Part shown: piece after piece, positions 43,737 to 52,056 of the stretch
How the letters are laid out: each line of letters opens with the position of its first letter
Numbering within the stretch: position 1 is the stretch's first letter
Assembly (NCBI RefSeq): GCF_000009985.1
Contig: NC_007626.1
Span: 4,903,149-4,967,148 of the forward strand
DNA: 64,000 nt
Direction of reading: 5' to 3'
Source: Paramagnetospirillum magneticum AMB-1
GTDB taxonomy: Bacteria > Pseudomonadota > Alphaproteobacteria > Rhodospirillales > Magnetospirillaceae
Made by a program: the position numbers and the translations under genes
The notes under the pieces: generated by a model
Told to the model about the DNA's origin: nothing
Seen by the model: only the letters and a program-made list of their open reading frames with translations
The model's database searches: none

Positions 43737-44285
43737 ATGTCCGAGTCCTCTCTTCCTTCCTGGCACGGCACGACCATCCTCTGCCTGCGCAAGGACGGGC
43801 GCGTGGTCATCGCCGGCGACGGCCAGGTCAGCCTGGGCGCCACGGTGATCAAGGGCAATGCCCGCAAGGTGCGCAAGGTGGGCGGCGGGTCCATCCTGGT
43901 GGGCTTTGCCGGCGCCACCGCCGACGCCTTCACCTTGCTGGAGCGCCTGGAAGCCAAGCTGGAAAAGCATCCCGGCCAGCTGACCCGGGCCTGCGTCGAG
44001 CTGGCCAAGGACTGGCGCACCGACCGCTATCTCCGCCGCCTGGAAGCCATGATGGCGGTGGCCGACAAGGACGTCTCGCTGGTCCTCACCGGCCAGGGCG
44101 ATGTGCTGGAGCCCGAGGACGGCATCATCGGCATCGGCTCGGGTGGCAATTACGCCCTGGCCGCCGCCCGCGCCCTGATCGACATCGACGGCCTGGACGC
44201 CGAGACCATCGCCCGCAAGGCCATGGCTATCGCCGCGGGCATCTGCGTCTACACCAACGGCAACATGATCGTGGAAAGCCTGTGA
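43737..44285 (+). CDS. hslV: HslV protease subunit
   Basis: Threonine peptidase of the HslVU (ClpYQ) complex. 182 aa with an 11-residue propeptide; the mature N-terminus is the catalytic Thr in TTILCLRKDGRVVIAGDGQVSLG. GNARKVRK and GIGSGGNYALAAARAL are conserved. The stop overlaps the hslU ATG by one base. Confidence 0.98.
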   Translation: MSESSLPSWHGTTILCLRKDGRVVIAGDGQVSLGATVIKGNARKVRKVGGGSILVGFAGATADAFTLLERLEAKLEKHPGQLTRACVELAKDWRTDRYLRRLEAMMAVADKDVSLVLTGQGDVLEPEDGIIGIGSGGNYALAAARALIDIDGLDAETIARKAMAIAAGICVYTNGNMIVESL

Positions 44286-45613
44286 TGAGCGCCGCCGCCT
44301 TCTCCCCCCGCGAAATCGTTTCGGAACTGGACCGGTTCATCGTCGGCCAGAATGACGCCAAGCGCGCCGTGGCCATCGCGCTCAGGAACCGCTGGCGCCG
44401 CCAGCAGCTTTCCGAGTCCCTGCGCGAGGAGGTTCTGCCCAAGAATATCCTGATGATCGGCCCCACCGGCGTGGGCAAGACCGAGATCGCCAGGCGCCTG
44501 GCCCGTCTGGCCCAGGCCCCCTTCCTCAAGGTGGAGGCCACCAAGTTCACCGAGGTGGGCTATGTGGGCCGCGACGTGGAGCAGATCGTCCGCGATCTGG
44601 TCGAGGTCGCCATCCTGATGACGCGGGAACGCCTGCGCAAGCAGGTCACCGCCAAGGCCGAGATCGCCGCCGAGGAACGCCTGCTCGACGCCCTGGTGGG
44701 CGAGACCGCCGGAACCGAGACCCGCCAGAAGTTCCGCAAGATGCTGCGCGAGGGCGCCCTGGATGCCAAGGAAGTGGAAATTCAGGTGGCCGAGACCGGC
44801 GGCGCCGGCCTGCCCACCTTCGACATTCCCGGCATGCCTGGCTCGCAGGTGGGCATGATCAATCTCGGCGACATGCTGGGCAAGGCCCTGGGCGGCGGCC
44901 GCACCCGGCCGCGCAAGCTGCCGGTGCCCGAAGCCCTGGACGTCCTGACCGCCGAGGAATCCGACAAGCTGCTCGACCAGGACAAGGTGGTGAAGGACGC
45001 CATCTGGGCGGTGGAAAATCACGGCATCGTCTTCATCGACGAGATCGACAAGATCTGCGCCCGCTCGTCCGAACACCATGTGGGCGGCGATGTCTCGCGC
45101 GAAGGGGTGCAGCGCGACCTGCTGCCCCTGATCGAGGGCACCACCGTGGCCACCAAACACGGTTCGGTGAAGACCGACCACGTGCTGTTCATCGCCTCGG
45201 GAGCCTTCCATCTGGCCAAGCCCTCGGATCTGCTGCCCGAACTGCAGGGACGCCTGCCCATCCGGGTCGAGCTGAAGGCGCTGTCCCGCGACGATCTGGT
45301 GCGCATCCTCACCGAGCCCGAGGCCAGCCTGCTCAAGCAGTACGAGGCCCTGCTCGCCACCGAGGAGGTCACCCTCACCTTCGAGCCCGGCTCGGTGGAC
45401 GCCATCGCCGATCTGGCCGCCGAGATCAACGCCACCGTGGAGAATATCGGAGCACGGCGCCTGCAGACCGTCATGGAGCGGCTGCTGGAGGAGATCAGCT
45501 TCACCGCGCCCGACCAGCCACCCGGCACCACCGTCACCATCACGGCCGAGATGGTAAGGGAGCGGGTGGGCGAGCTGGCCAAGACGGCGGATCTGGCCAA
45601 GTTCATTTTGTAG
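44285..45613 (+). CDS. hslU: HslU ATPase subunit
   Basis: AAA+ unfoldase partner of HslV. 442 aa: LDRFIVGQNDAKRAVAIALRNRWRR, Walker A GPTGVGKTEIARRLA, the GYVGRDVE pore motif, Walker B IVFIDEIDKI, and the C-terminal sensor domain ending DLAKFIL, whose tail docks into HslV. Coupled to hslV. Confidence 0.98.
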   Translation: MSAAAFSPREIVSELDRFIVGQNDAKRAVAIALRNRWRRQQLSESLREEVLPKNILMIGPTGVGKTEIARRLARLAQAPFLKVEATKFTEVGYVGRDVEQIVRDLVEVAILMTRERLRKQVTAKAEIAAEERLLDALVGETAGTETRQKFRKMLREGALDAKEVEIQVAETGGAGLPTFDIPGMPGSQVGMINLGDMLGKALGGGRTRPRKLPVPEALDVLTAEESDKLLDQDKVVKDAIWAVENHGIVFIDEIDKICARSSEHHVGGDVSREGVQRDLLPLIEGTTVATKHGSVKTDHVLFIASGAFHLAKPSDLLPELQGRLPIRVELKALSRDDLVRILTEPEASLLKQYEALLATEEVTLTFEPGSVDAIADLAAEINATVENIGARRLQTVMERLLEEISFTAPDQPPGTTVTITAEMVRERVGELAKTADLAKFIL

Positions 45614-45616
45614 CCG

Positions 45617-45708
45617 CGATTGGGCTGCCGCCCAAGCCCGCTTGGAGGGGGCCTCCAAACCTCCCTTTCTTTTTGAAAGGAATGGAGGGTTTGGGGCCGA
45701 GGCCCCGG
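45617..45708. repeat. Stacked-hairpin intergenic repeat, copy 6
   Basis: After hslU: TTGGGC-tgcc-GCCCAA, TTGGAGG-ggg-CCTCCAA, and GGGGCC-gag-GCCCC, with a CTTTCTTTTTGAAAG centre. Probable hslVU terminator. Confidence 0.75.
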
Positions 45709-45712
45709 TGCA

Positions 45713-45730
45713 CTATGATTAGAATCATAG
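45713..45730. promoter_or_regulatory. Perfect 18-bp palindrome, likely operator of the Crp/Fnr gene
   Basis: CTATGATTAGAATCATAG, two 8-bp arms around AG, lies 15 bp before the regulator's ATG. Size and symmetry fit a dimeric Crp/Fnr-type site, and the position suggests autoregulation. The sequence differs from the Fnr consensus TTGAT-N4-ATCAA. Confidence 0.65.
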
Positions 45731-45745
45731 TCTTTGGGGGGTGAC

Positions 45746-46315
45746 ATGGAAGACTGGGGCAGGATTCTCGGTGGCATCCGCGCCACCGGCCGCAGCCTGG
45801 AAGCCGGCGAGGCCCTGTTCCGCGACGGTGACGAGGCCCGCGCCGTGTTTCAGGTGGAGCGGGGGCGGATACGCCTTGGCCGCCACGGCGCCACCCTGCA
45901 TCTTGCCAAGACCGGATCGCTATTGGCAGAAAGCGCCCTGTTCGCTTCGCACTACGCCTGTGACGCCGTGGCCGACAGGCCCAGCCGGGTCAAGGTGTTC
46001 CCCAAGGCGGCGGTCCTGCTTTACCTGCGCGCCCATCCCGACCTCAACCTGGCTTTCTCGGCGGCCCTGGCCCGCGAGGTCCAAAGATTGCGGGCCGGTC
46101 AGGAGATCATGCGCCTGCCCGGCGCGCGGGACCGGGTGGTGGCCTGGCTGACCCTGCTGGGCGCCGCCGAGACCGCCGTCACCCTGGACCAGCCCCTCTC
46201 CGCAATCGCCAGTGAGATCGGCCTGACCCACGAGGCCCTCTACCGCACCCTGGCCGCCCTGGTGAAGGACGGCCGGCTGGAGCGCCCGGAAAAGAGAAGC
46301 TTCCGACTGAAATAA
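45746..46315 (+). CDS. Crp/Fnr family transcriptional regulator
   Basis: 189 aa from ATG 45746 (GGGGGTG upstream). N-terminal cyclic-nucleotide-binding-like domain (LEAGEALFRDGDEARAVFQVERGRIRL) and C-terminal winged helix (LSAIASEIGLTHEALYRTLAALVKDGRLER). The four N-terminal cysteines of oxygen-sensing Fnr are absent, so an iron-sulfur sensor is unlikely. Ligand unknown. Confidence 0.88.
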   Translation: MEDWGRILGGIRATGRSLEAGEALFRDGDEARAVFQVERGRIRLGRHGATLHLAKTGSLLAESALFASHYACDAVADRPSRVKVFPKAAVLLYLRAHPDLNLAFSAALAREVQRLRAGQEIMRLPGARDRVVAWLTLLGAAETAVTLDQPLSAIASEIGLTHEALYRTLAALVKDGRLERPEKRSFRLK

Positions 46316-46366
46316 AGGGAGGGTTCGGGAGGTTCCCCTCCCGATGGGGTGCGGGGCAAAGCCCCG
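46316..46366. repeat. Stacked-hairpin intergenic repeat, short copy 7
   Basis: CGGGAGG-ttcc-CCTCCCG and CGGGGC-aaa-GCCCCG between two convergent genes; shorter than other copies. Confidence 0.7.
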
Positions 46367-46720
46367 CTACCGGTCCCCCAACACCTCCAGCAACCGCGCC
46401 ACCGTCTCATCGGGCAGATCACGGATGGACCGCCCCAGGCGATTGGCCAGCTCGGTATGGGCGGGGGTGAGGCCCGAGGTATCCAGCGTCACCTTGGGGT
46501 GGGACAGCTCGGCCAGGGATTTCAGCTCCTCGGCCTCGTCCCAGATACACCCCAGATAGCCGCAGATCTGCATGACCAGACCGGGGGCCGGACGGCCGCG
46601 ATGGCCGTGCTCCATGGCCGAGAGATAGGCGGCCGAGATATGGAGGTCCGTGGCCATCTGGCGCAACTGAATGCCCTTGGCCTCGCGCAGTGCGCGGATT
46701 CGCGCCCCGAAGGGAGTCAT
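46367..46720 (-). CDS. XRE-type helix-turn-helix regulator
   Basis: 117 aa. N-terminal Cro/C1 HTH (IRALREAKGIQLRQMATDLHISAAYLSAMEHGHRGRPAPGLVMQICGYLGC, about 8-58), then a helical tail (LANRLGRSIRDLPDETVARLLEVLGD). Similar small regulators sit near smr in alphaproteobacteria. Targets unknown. Confidence 0.85.
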   Translation of the reverse strand: MTPFGARIRALREAKGIQLRQMATDLHISAAYLSAMEHGHRGRPAPGLVMQICGYLGCIWDEAEELKSLAELSHPKVTLDTSGLTPAHTELANRLGRSIRDLPDETVARLLEVLGDR

Positions 46721-46811
46721 GCCGCCCTCGCCGGGCGCGAACTCCGTTCGCTGGGCCGCGGCCTCAATGGCCGCTGGAGACCAAATCCGGCCTGACGGTC
46801 CGTATTTGGTC

Positions 46812-47402
46812 TCATGCCCTTTGCCTGCGGATCAGGACGTACAGCGCGCCGTCGCCGCCGTGGCGAGGCTGGGCGTAGGAAAAGCCCAGGATGCGTTCCC
46901 GCAGCGGGCTTTGGTTCAGCCAGCGCGGCACCTGGGCGCGCAGGATGCCGAAGCCCTGGGCGCCCTTGCCGGTGACCACCAGGACGCAGCGGCGCTGCGC
47001 CACCCAGCAGCGCTGGATGAAGGCGGTCAGCTGGGCGTGGGCCATGTCCTGGGTCAGGCCGTGCAGGTCGAGATCGGCCTCGATTTCCATTTCGCCGCGC
47101 TTCAGCCGCTCGGCGGAGCGGCGGTCCAGGCCGGGGGAGTTGCCGTGGTGCAACTCGCCATGGCCGGTGCGGGGCGGCGTGGGGGGATGGGCCGAGGGGC
47201 GCACCGGCGGCTTGCCCGGCGGCGGCGGCGGCGAGGCCACCGGTTCGGGCAAGGCGGCGGCTTCGGGGGAGGGATCGGCGGGAGGCGACCGGCCGGGCAG
47301 GGGCTTGGCCTCGGCCACCACCGCCTTCCAGACCCGGATCTCGTCGGCGGTGACCATCCGGCGGCGGGGCTGGCGCGGTTCGACCAGACGCGCCCGGGTC
47401 AT
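46812..47402 (-). CDS. Smr-domain protein
   Basis: 196 aa. A proline-rich N-terminal linker leads to a C-terminal Smr domain: LDLHGLTQDMAHAQLTAFIQRC and VVTGKGAQGFGILRAQVPRWL, with the conserved DLHG and TGKG. Smr domains bind or cleave nucleic acid; single-domain forms have uncertain roles. Conserved neighbourhood with mltA and tim44-like genes. Confidence 0.9.
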   Translation of the reverse strand: MTRARLVEPRQPRRRMVTADEIRVWKAVVAEAKPLPGRSPPADPSPEAAALPEPVASPPPPPGKPPVRPSAHPPTPPRTGHGELHHGNSPGLDRRSAERLKRGEMEIEADLDLHGLTQDMAHAQLTAFIQRCWVAQRRCVLVVTGKGAQGFGILRAQVPRWLNQSPLRERILGFSYAQPRHGGDGALYVLIRRQRA

Positions 47403-47415
47403 CGCCTCGGACTCC

Positions 47416-48159
47416 TCATGATTTCGGCACGACCTCGTCGTGCGGCACGTCCTCGTCGGCGATGGAGGCCCAGCGATCCCCCGGCTTGGGGCTTGGCGGA
47501 GCCATCACCTCGGGCTCGGCGGTGGCCGGCGGCTCGGGCTGCAGGGCGTCGGCCAGGGGCGCGGTCTCCATGACCACCGGGGCCGGAGTCGGCTCGGGCG
47601 GCGGCGGGGAGGGAGCGGCGGCGGGCTGGGCCGGCGGAGCGGTCATGCGCGGACCGGCGGGAACCGGGGCGTTGGCCATGGCCTGAGCCTGGGACTCGCC
47701 CTCGCCCAGATTGCGGCGGATGAATTTGCGCCAGTCGCCCTTGGGTGCAAGGCAAGGCGCCTCGTTGACCCCCTTGACCACCAGGGCGACGCCGCCCAGC
47801 TGCCACAGGGTGACGAATTGGGCATAGCCCGCCATGAGGTAGGCATGGGCCCGCATCTTCAGGCGCCAGGCCACGTAGTATTTGTTGCCGTAAAGATGGG
47901 CCAGCACGCACAGCGTCATGGCGACGATGCCGGTGGCGATGCCGCTGGCCAGCAGAATGATCAGGGCCAGGGTGGCCTCGATGGTCAGGGGCAGCAGATG
48001 ATCCCAGTGCTGATGCACCGGCGAGCCCTGGAAATCCAGCAGGCGGGGATCGGTATAGACCTGGACCTGACCCGCGCGGATGGCGGCGCAGAGCTGCTCG
48101 TGCAACTGCTCCTCCTCGCGCCCCTTGCGTTCCTTCCATTCCGCCAGCAATCGGCTCAT
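47416..48159 (-). CDS. Hypothetical membrane protein, 247 aa
   Basis: One or two transmembrane helices in the first half (LLPLTIEATLALIILLASGIATGIVAMTLCVLAHLYG) and a further amphipathic region (LMAGYAQFVTLWQLGGVALVVKG), then a Pro-Ala-rich cytoplasmic tail. No enzymatic motif. Starts MSRLLAEWKERKGREEEQL. It sits between smr and mltA, read in the same direction. Confidence 0.7.
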   Translation of the reverse strand: MSRLLAEWKERKGREEEQLHEQLCAAIRAGQVQVYTDPRLLDFQGSPVHQHWDHLLPLTIEATLALIILLASGIATGIVAMTLCVLAHLYGNKYYVAWRLKMRAHAYLMAGYAQFVTLWQLGGVALVVKGVNEAPCLAPKGDWRKFIRRNLGEGESQAQAMANAPVPAGPRMTAPPAQPAAAPSPPPPEPTPAPVVMETAPLADALQPEPPATAEPEVMAPPSPKPGDRWASIADEDVPHDEVVPKS

Positions 48160-48233
48160 CGCCGCGATCCGCTCCGTCTTGAAACCACTGTGCCGTCGCG
48201 AAGGATGGACAAGAGGGGCCTGGAAGGCAACCC

Positions 48234-49397
48234 CTACCTCTCGGCCAGCCGGGGCGAGCGCGCCCTGGGCAGGAAAAGCACCAGGCGCCCGGGGCTCTTC
48301 ATCTTGCCGGCGACCTGGAAGGCGGCTTCGCCCGCCCCCCAGAACACGTCGCCGCGCACCGGGCCCTTGATGGCGGCACCGGTATCCTGGGCCACCATCA
48401 GGCGGCGCAGCGGCCGGCCCGCCGGGTCGATGCTGTCCACCCAGACGGGGGCGCCCAGCGGCACGAATCGCGGGTCGACGGCCAGGGAGCGTTCAGGCGT
48501 CAGCGCCACGCCCTCGGTGCCCAGGGGGCCTTCGCCACCGGTGTTGAAGCCATAGAAGATATAGCGGGGATTGCGGCCCAGCAGGGTGCGGCCTTCCTCG
48601 GGATGGGCCTTGAGCCAGGCGCGGATGGCCGGCATGGAGGTGTCGGCGCCCAGCTTACCCTCGTCCTTCAGCACCTTGCCGATGCCGACGAATTTGTGGC
48701 CGTTGCTGCCCGCCACGCCCAGCCGGATCACCGACCCGTCGTCCAGCCGCACCCGTCCGGAGCCCTGAATCTGCATGATGGCCAGATCCACCGGATCGTC
48801 GGTCCACACCAGCACGGGGGCCTTGCCGATCAGGACGCCCTTGTCGATTTCGGCCCGGGTGTAATAGGGCACCAGCCGCCCGTTCTCCATCCGGCCGATG
48901 GCCTGCTCGCCCGATCCGGTGACCACCAGATCGTTGGGCTTGCCGAAGATGGGATGGATGTAAGGCGCCTTGCGCTGGCGCGAGCCCCGGATCTCCGGCT
49001 CGAAATAGCCGGTGAACAAGCCGTCGGCCCGGCCGCCATTGGTCACCCGCCAGGGCGTGAACCAGCTTTCGAACAGGATGCGGGCCGCCATGTGGTCGCC
49101 GTCGGCCACCCGCTGGGCGGCAGCGCAGGGGGCATACCAGTCGGCGGCGGTGCCACCCACCCCCTCGAAGCCCACGGACTTGTCCAGCGGCAGCTTGGTG
49201 ATGCGGTTGCAGGACTTAAGAAGCGCCGGCAGCACCCGGGCCGATTCGTCCTCGGACCAGCCGGCCAGCTGGTCGAAGGACAGGGGTTGCAGCACCATGC
49301 GGTCCGGCCCGGCGGGAGCGGGAGCCGGCGCCGGTTCCGGCGTGGCGCAGGCGGCCAGCGACGCGGCCACCAGGGCAGCGGCGGCGAAACGCCTCAT
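48234..49397 (-). CDS. mltA: Membrane-bound lytic transglycosylase A
   Basis: 387 aa lipoprotein (MRRFAAAALVAASLAAC). Cleaves peptidoglycan with anhydromuramic acid formation. MltA-domain signatures: GLFTGYFEPEIRGS, ILVWTDDPVDLAIMQIQGSGRVRL-like QIQGSG, and the 3D domain near the end with VAQDTGAAIKGPVRGDVFWG holding the catalytic Asp. The start overlaps the tim44-like stop (ATGA). Confidence 0.95.
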   Translation of the reverse strand: MRRFAAAALVAASLAACATPEPAPAPAPAGPDRMVLQPLSFDQLAGWSEDESARVLPALLKSCNRITKLPLDKSVGFEGVGGTAADWYAPCAAAQRVADGDHMAARILFESWFTPWRVTNGGRADGLFTGYFEPEIRGSRQRKAPYIHPIFGKPNDLVVTGSGEQAIGRMENGRLVPYYTRAEIDKGVLIGKAPVLVWTDDPVDLAIMQIQGSGRVRLDDGSVIRLGVAGSNGHKFVGIGKVLKDEGKLGADTSMPAIRAWLKAHPEEGRTLLGRNPRYIFYGFNTGGEGPLGTEGVALTPERSLAVDPRFVPLGAPVWVDSIDPAGRPLRRLMVAQDTGAAIKGPVRGDVFWGAGEAAFQVAGKMKSPGRLVLFLPRARSPRLAER

Positions 49398-50053
49398 GGC
49401 TCGGGCGTGTGGGTGGCGGCCAGCGCCCAGTTGGGATCGGCGGAGCGGGTATCGCGGCGGAAGGTCCACAGGTCGATCACGTCGATCACCCGCTCGGGAT
49501 TGCCTTCCACCACTTCGCCCTTGGCGTCGCGCAGCGCGTTGACCTGCTCGCTGACGAAGCGGATGGTCAGCGCGGCGAAGCGGCCGTCCATCCCGGCCTC
49601 CACCAGTTCGGCAGTGCGGATGCCCACCAGCTCGGTCTGCAGCGTCTCGCCATGCTGGCGCCGCGCATCGATGGCGTCGCTGAAGTGACGGTAAACATCG
49701 GGAGCCAGCAGCGGCTGCAAGGTCGCCTTGTCGCCATGGGCGAAGGCGATGACGATCATCTCGAACGCCGCCTTGGCACCGCCCAGGAAGCCGTCCAGGT
49801 CAAAGCCCCGGTCGGCGGCGCGGATGGCGGCCAGCCCCTGGCCCATGGGAGTCTCGGCCGGCGGCTCGGACGCCGAGCGGCGGACGCTTTGCAGATCCAC
49901 CACGTTATCGGCGGCGGCCTCGGGCGGGGTCCACTGCTCGGGCGGACGCTCGGCGCCGGTGCGCTTGCCCAGCACGCTGCGCAGGCGCAGCACCAGGAAG
50001 GCGGCGACCATTGCGAAAAAAACGATGTCGAGAAAATGATAGCCGTCGTTCAT
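49394..50053 (-). CDS. Tim44/TimA-like domain protein
   Basis: 219 aa from ATG 50053. N-terminal membrane helix (LDIVFFAMVAAFLVLRLRSVLG), then a Tim44-like domain (FLGGAKAAFEMIVIAFAHGDKATLQPLLAPDVYRHF, ...VIDLWTFRRDTRSADPNWALAAT). The bacterial relative of the mitochondrial import-motor anchor; its bacterial role is not established. Divergent from fxsA, both next to secB. Confidence 0.92.
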   Translation of the reverse strand: MNDGYHFLDIVFFAMVAAFLVLRLRSVLGKRTGAERPPEQWTPPEAAADNVVDLQSVRRSASEPPAETPMGQGLAAIRAADRGFDLDGFLGGAKAAFEMIVIAFAHGDKATLQPLLAPDVYRHFSDAIDARRQHGETLQTELVGIRTAELVEAGMDGRFAALTIRFVSEQVNALRDAKGEVVEGNPERVIDVIDLWTFRRDTRSADPNWALAATHTPEP

Positions 50054-50120
50054 CAGGCCAGTCCAAGGTAGGCTGCGTTTCCAGTCAAAGACATAAGACG
50101 GGTTGGGGGAAAGAGCAAGC

Positions 50121-50576
50121 ATGGCATGGGCATTCCTGGTTGGCCTGCTGACTTTGCCGGTGGCCGAGGTCCTGGTGTGGATCCGCGTGGCGGACGCCAT
50201 CGGCGGACTGGCCACCGTGGGTTTGACCGTCCTGGCCATCCTGGCCGGCTCGGCCCTGCTGCGCGGCGGCGGCCTGGGGCTGGCGCTCGACCTCAGGGCC
50301 AGGCTGGAACGGGGCGAGCCGCCGGGACCCATCGTCTTTGACGGAATCTGCATCGCCTTCGCCGGCTTCCTGCTGATGCTGCCCGGCTTCATCAGCGACG
50401 GGCTGGCGCTGCTGCTGCTGCTGCCGCCGGTGCGGGCGCTGCTGCTCCGCGCCGTGGTGGTCAGCCCGGGCCCGGCTTCACCCTCCGATCCCACCATCAT
50501 CGAGGGCGAATACGAGATCCTTTCTCCCGAGCCCGACCCGAACCAGCCCCCGGATCACAAGCGGCTTGAGCCGTGA
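50121..50576 (+). CDS. fxsA: FxsA family membrane protein
   Basis: 151 aa from ATG 50121. Three hydrophobic segments: FLVGLLTLPVAEVLVWIRVA, LATVGLTVLAILAGSALL and FAGFLLMLPGFISDGLALLLLLPPV, the last with the family motif LLMLPGFISD. Cytoplasmic membrane; in E. coli it eases exclusion of phage T7 by F. Upstream of secB. Confidence 0.92.
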   Translation: MAWAFLVGLLTLPVAEVLVWIRVADAIGGLATVGLTVLAILAGSALLRGGGLGLALDLRARLERGEPPGPIVFDGICIAFAGFLLMLPGFISDGLALLLLLPPVRALLLRAVVVSPGPASPSDPTIIEGEYEILSPEPDPNQPPDHKRLEP

Positions 50577-50638
50577 AGGTGTCCGTGCTACGCCCCTTAC
50601 CAGCCTTTTGATCGATGTCGTCCCATCCGGAGAACACC

Positions 50639-51106
50639 ATGACCGACGCCCAGACGCCGTCCGAGGACCTGCCCCAGCTGCAGGTCAACATGCAGTACAT
50701 CAAGGACCTGTCCTTCGAGATCCCCGGCGCGCCCCATTCCTTCATCGAGATGCAGGGCAAGAATCCCGAGATTCCGATCCATGTGGACGTCAACGTGGGC
50801 AATGTGGGCGCCAATGCCTATGAAGTGGTGCTCCACCTCAAGATCGAGGCCCTGCTGGACGGCAAGGCGCTGTTCATCCTGGAACTGGCCTATGCTGGCG
50901 TGTTCACCCTGAACCTGCCGGAAGAGCAGATCCACCCGGTGCTGCTCATCGAGTGCCCGCGCCTGCTGTTCCCCTTCGCCCGCAATATCGTCGCCGATAT
51001 GACCCGCGACGGCGGCCTGCCGCCGCTGCTGCTCCAGCCTCTGGACTTCGTCGAGCTCTACCGTGCCCGCGCGGCCGAGATGAACGCCCAGCAGGGTCAG
51101 GCGTAA
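50639..51106 (+). CDS. secB: SecB export chaperone
   Basis: 155 aa from ATG 50639 (GGAG upstream). Tetrameric chaperone that hands precursors to SecA. LQVNMQYIKDLSFEIPGAP, LELAYAGVFTLNLPEEQIHPVLLIECPRLLFPFARNIVADMTRDGG are strongly conserved. Followed by a hairpin repeat. Confidence 0.97.
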   Translation: MTDAQTPSEDLPQLQVNMQYIKDLSFEIPGAPHSFIEMQGKNPEIPIHVDVNVGNVGANAYEVVLHLKIEALLDGKALFILELAYAGVFTLNLPEEQIHPVLLIECPRLLFPFARNIVADMTRDGGLPPLLLQPLDFVELYRARAAEMNAQQGQA

Positions 51107-51112
51107 CAAACA

Positions 51113-51222
51113 TTATTGGGCTATTGCCCAAACCCATCCGGGGCCAATGCCCCGGACCCCATTTTTAATCCATGGGGTTTGGGGCCCAAGGCCCCAAGCG
51201 GGTGCGGGCGGCAGCCCGTCTT
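51113..51222. repeat. Stacked-hairpin intergenic repeat, copy 8
   Basis: Convergent secB/dnaQ gap. TTGGGC-tatt-GCCCAA, CGGGGC-caat-GCCCCG, ATTTTTAAT centre, TTGGGGCC-caa-GGCCCCAA and GGGC-ggca-GCCC. Left-half CCCAAACCC can pair with right-half GGGTTTGGG, making a large cruciform with side hairpins. Confidence 0.8.
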
Positions 51223-51913
51223 ATTCCCTCAGCCACACGGCGTTCTTGAGCTTGGCCACGAACGCCGTGTGCGCCGCGGTTTCCTCCTCGGTCGGTCCGT
51301 GGGGCCGGGGTTCGCGGAACTCGCGGGTCACCTGATGGGTCGAGGCATTGGCGGTGCCGCCGGCACCATTGCCCTTGCCACCGCCCAATTCCAGGCCCGG
51401 CTGGCGCCCGCCGATCAGCTGCAGATAGACCTCGGCCAGCAATTCCGAATCCAGCAAGGCCCCGTGCTTGGTGCGGTGGGTGTTGTCGATCTCAAAGCGG
51501 CGGCACAGCGCGTCCAGATTGGCCTGGGCGCCGGGAAAGCGCTTGCGCGCCATCATCACCGTGTCGATGGACCGGCTCATGGGCAAGGGGGGAAAGCCCA
51601 GCCGCGTCAGCTCGGCGTTGATGAAGCGCATGTCGAATTCGGCGTTGTGGATGACCAGCGGCACATCGCCGATGAATTCCAGGAAGTCGGCGACGATCTC
51701 GGCGAACAGCGGCTTGTCCGACAGGAAATCCGCCGACAGGCCGTGCACCTTGAAGGCCTCTTCCGGCATGTCGCGCTCGGGGTTGCAGTAGCGATGAAAC
51801 ACCGAGCCGGTGGGCAGGTGGTTGAACAGCTCGACACAGCCGATTTCCACCAGCCGATGACCGCTGAGGGGATCGAAGCCGGTGGTTTCCGTATCGAGCA
51901 CGATCTCGCGCAT
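51221..51913 (-). CDS. dnaQ: DNA polymerase III epsilon subunit (3'-5' proofreading exonuclease)
   Basis: 230 aa from ATG 51913. ExoI motif LDTETTGFDP (Asp-x-Glu), ExoII HNAEFDMRFIN, ExoIII region THRTKHGALLDSELLAEVYLQL. Linker to polymerase subunit is Gly-rich. The frame upstream to 51997 runs into repeat sequence and is rejected. Near coaE, aroE and maf as in other alphaproteobacteria. Confidence 0.96.
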   Translation of the reverse strand: MREIVLDTETTGFDPLSGHRLVEIGCVELFNHLPTGSVFHRYCNPERDMPEEAFKVHGLSADFLSDKPLFAEIVADFLEFIGDVPLVIHNAEFDMRFINAELTRLGFPPLPMSRSIDTVMMARKRFPGAQANLDALCRRFEIDNTHRTKHGALLDSELLAEVYLQLIGGRQPGLELGGGKGNGAGGTANASTHQVTREFREPRPHGPTEEETAAHTAFVAKLKNAVWLRE

Positions 51914-51935
51914 GGGGACTGCCTTTCCAAGAAAA

Positions 51936-52056
51936 TATTGGGCTCTCGCCCAAACCCATCTGGGGCTTATGCCCCAGACCCCCTTTTGATTCATCAATAA
52001 AAGGGAGGTTTGGAGGCATCGCCTCCAACCGGGGCTGCCGGGCGGGAGCCCCGCAT
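51936..52056. repeat. Stacked-hairpin intergenic repeat, copy 9 (encodes the CoaE C-terminus)
   Basis: TTGGGC-tctc-GCCCAA, CTGGGGC-ttat-GCCCCAG, TTTTGATTCATCAATAAAA centre, TTGGAGGC-atc-GCCTCCAA and a GGGGCT/AGCCCC pair. Unlike other copies it overlaps a gene, the 3' end of coaE. Confidence 0.8.
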
